Assembly (NCBI GenBank): GCA_035236585.1
Contig: CP141138.1
Location: 25,307,437 to 25,371,436, forward strand
From: Warburgia ugandensis
Taxonomy: Eukaryota > Streptophyta > Magnoliopsida > Canellales > Canellaceae
Direction of reading: 5' to 3'
DNA length: 64,000 nucleotides
Part shown: positions 62,320 to 64,000 of the stretch, piece by piece
Position numbering within the stretch: position 1 is the stretch's first letter
Layout of the letters: every line of letters begins with the position of its first letter
Program-made: the position numbers and the translations under genes
Notes under the pieces: model-generated
What the model was told of the DNA's origin: nothing
Database searches by the model: none
Seen by the model: only the letters and a program-made list of their open reading frames with translations

Positions 62320-63275
62320 CCTTATGTAGCGACCTGAGGGCCCCACATACAACCATATTGTCCACTCTAGAGACTGGGGCCCATAACACCCAGCCTCTGC
62401 ACGGTTTTGTTCTTATCCCGTAGGGTAAAATGCGCGGATGTATGGAAAGTCCTCTGAACCCTTATCAATAGGCTAGGAACTCTTCCCTTAGCGATGTGGG
62501 ACTAACTCTCAGTGCCACACCTTGCTTAGAAGCCTGCCAGCCTTCTTAGTCTGCCCTCATCAGTCCGCCCTCATCGGCTAAGGCTAGCCCTCTCCCCCTT
62601 AGGGGACACCCGTCCCCGCATGTCACATGCGAGTGCCCGCGTGTGGTTAGCCACCCACACCAGATTAGGGTCCCGCTCTGATACCATTATGCCGATGAGG
62701 GCGGGCTGATGAGGGCTGCCTAAGAAGGCTGGCAGGCTGGTAGGCTTCTAGGAAAGGTGAGGCGCGGAGAGTTAGTCCCACATCGCTAAGGGAAGAGTTC
62801 CTAGCCTGTTGATAAGGGTTCAGAGGACTTGGCATACAACCACGCATTTTACCCTACGGGGTAAGAACAAAACCGTGCGGAGGCTGGGTGTTATGGGCCC
62901 TAGTCTCCAGAGCGGACAATATGGTTGTATGTGGGGCCCTCGGGTCGTTATAGTGGTATCAGAGCGGGACCTCGATCTGGTGTGGAGGCTAACCCCACGC
63001 GTGGACGTGTGGCCCCTCAGGAGGGGAGAGGTGAACCATCGCCAAGATGGTTTGAGGGGGAGGTCCCCAACATAATCTGAGGGACGGGAGGGACTAAGAG
63101 TTTAGTCCTAAATCGCTAGGGAGAAGTTTCTAGGGCTATTGATAAGGGTCCTGAAGACTCTACCTTGCAATTAGGCCTTTTCCCGCGTGAGGGAAGAACA
63201 AAACTGTGCAGGCCATTGGCCCAAAGCGGACAATATAATTGTAAGGCATGGGCCCTTTGGGGGTGTTACACCTTA
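62320..63275. mobile_element. TRIM in inverted (palindromic) arrangement, including CCTTA target duplication
   Basis: Same family as 36873-38082. From left: minus-oriented LTR (62325-62589), purine tract and internal segment (minus) with PBS (62675-62686), then directly a plus-oriented LTR (about 62690-62951), PBS TGGTATCAGAGC (62954-62965), a plus internal segment, and a second plus LTR ending at 63270. The outer ends are TGTAGCG and GTTACA, both U5 ends of the LTR. CCTTA flanks the whole unit (62320-62324 and 63271-63275). No protein is encoded. Confidence 0.88.
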
Positions 63276-64000
63276 ACCTTTCATAAGGTTCCTATGAGCA
63301 TTTTAACCCTAACTACTCTTTCTAATTGATTTTAATTAAATCCATGAACATTAAGATGTCATTCATGGAGTTTCATTATTCTCCTATTTTGGGCAAAGGA
63401 ATTGATATTCCTTGTATTATCCTAATAACTATGGCCCTTACTATCATTAAGTATATGTCATTCATTCCATGTAATTGTTCTTCAACTCTATTTTCACTTA
63501 ATTACATTTTCAATGTAATTTTCAAAACATAAGCATTAAAGCATAAATAACTAACTAAATAAATCTACAATTAAATCTACTAAACAATAAATCACAATTA
63601 TAATAACATTTAATACTTCAAATGTAAATCTAACATGCCATAACTCTTCATCATGATCCAAAGGTCATAGTTGATTTCTCTCCCTTTTAGGATTTAGATC
63701 TTGATCCTTTCCTCTTCCTTTAGATCTAATACATCTTTTTAATATGATTTCATTATTAGATCATTGATGCATCTCATCAAATGATCTGATCCTTCTTAAT
63801 CCAAACGATCAAGAAGATCTTAAGTCCTTTTATCCAATTTGAGGGCATAGATCTTAATCTATCCCAAATCATCATCATCCAGTCCATAGATCCATATGAT
63901 ATTAATTTCATATCTTCATCCAAACATATCCATACTATCCAATTATCCTTGATCAACCAGATCAAGGAGATTATCATTCATTTTTATGGATCTTACTATT
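63276..64000. other. AT-rich DNA, nothing identified
   Basis: No gene, repeat or RNA could be supported up to the window end. Confidence 0.5.

Overview
The window is nuclear DNA of a flowering plant. It is AT-rich and intron-bearing, carries plant-specific transposon lineages (Tekay and Athila Ty3/gypsy, hAT, CACTA, MULE, Au SINE, TRIM), a plant bHLH gene and a plastid-derived rpl16 copy. Species cannot be told from this stretch. Only one gene looks intact: a seven-exon basic helix-loop-helix transcription factor of the LRL/bHLH66 group (30963-33494, +), encoding 499 residues. Nearly everything else is old, nested mobile DNA. No tRNA, rRNA or CRISPR array was seen. Region by region: 1-6649 and 19276-~19430 hold a decayed Tekay-type chromovirus whose 3' LTR was split by a 12.6-kb hAT-ended element (6658-19275) with a perfect 8-bp target duplication. 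That element carries its own five-exon hAT transposase (minus strand, broken), a second gene of a different kind (plus strand: TNP1/Transposase_24-like protein with a C-terminal Ulp1 cysteine protease domain, broken), four blocks of a palindromic AGGACGGTT/AACCGTCCT repeat flanking the two genes, a minisatellite, and a 1.8-kb solo LTR inserted in the minisatellite. 19430-30720 is mostly intergenic, with a full-length Au SINE, a SINE stub, an exact 42-bp tandem duplication, an RNase H-like fragment, and a Pack-MULE-like element (27615-28656) that encloses a strikingly C-rich, G-poor 0.7-kb core. 30720-34001 is the bHLH gene with its promoter and a GA microsatellite downstream. 35206-36460 is a minus-strand retroelement remnant (coiled-coil gag, PBS, LTR). 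36873-38082 is a TRIM with three tandem LTRs. 38600-39665 is a LINE endonuclease fragment. 41280-45762 is a Tat/Ogre-like gag remnant split by a 2-kb LTR. 45763-59776 is an Athila-type element with 2.9-kb LTRs, recognisable gag, protease, RT, RNase H and integrase, and a plastid DNA insertion (rpl14 start to rpl16) in its 3' internal region. 62325-63270 is a second TRIM copy in an inverted, palindromic arrangement with its own target duplication. The bHLH gene probably works alone as a nuclear regulator. The other coding remnants were parts of self-replicating elements, and all show stops, frameshifts or lost catalytic residues.
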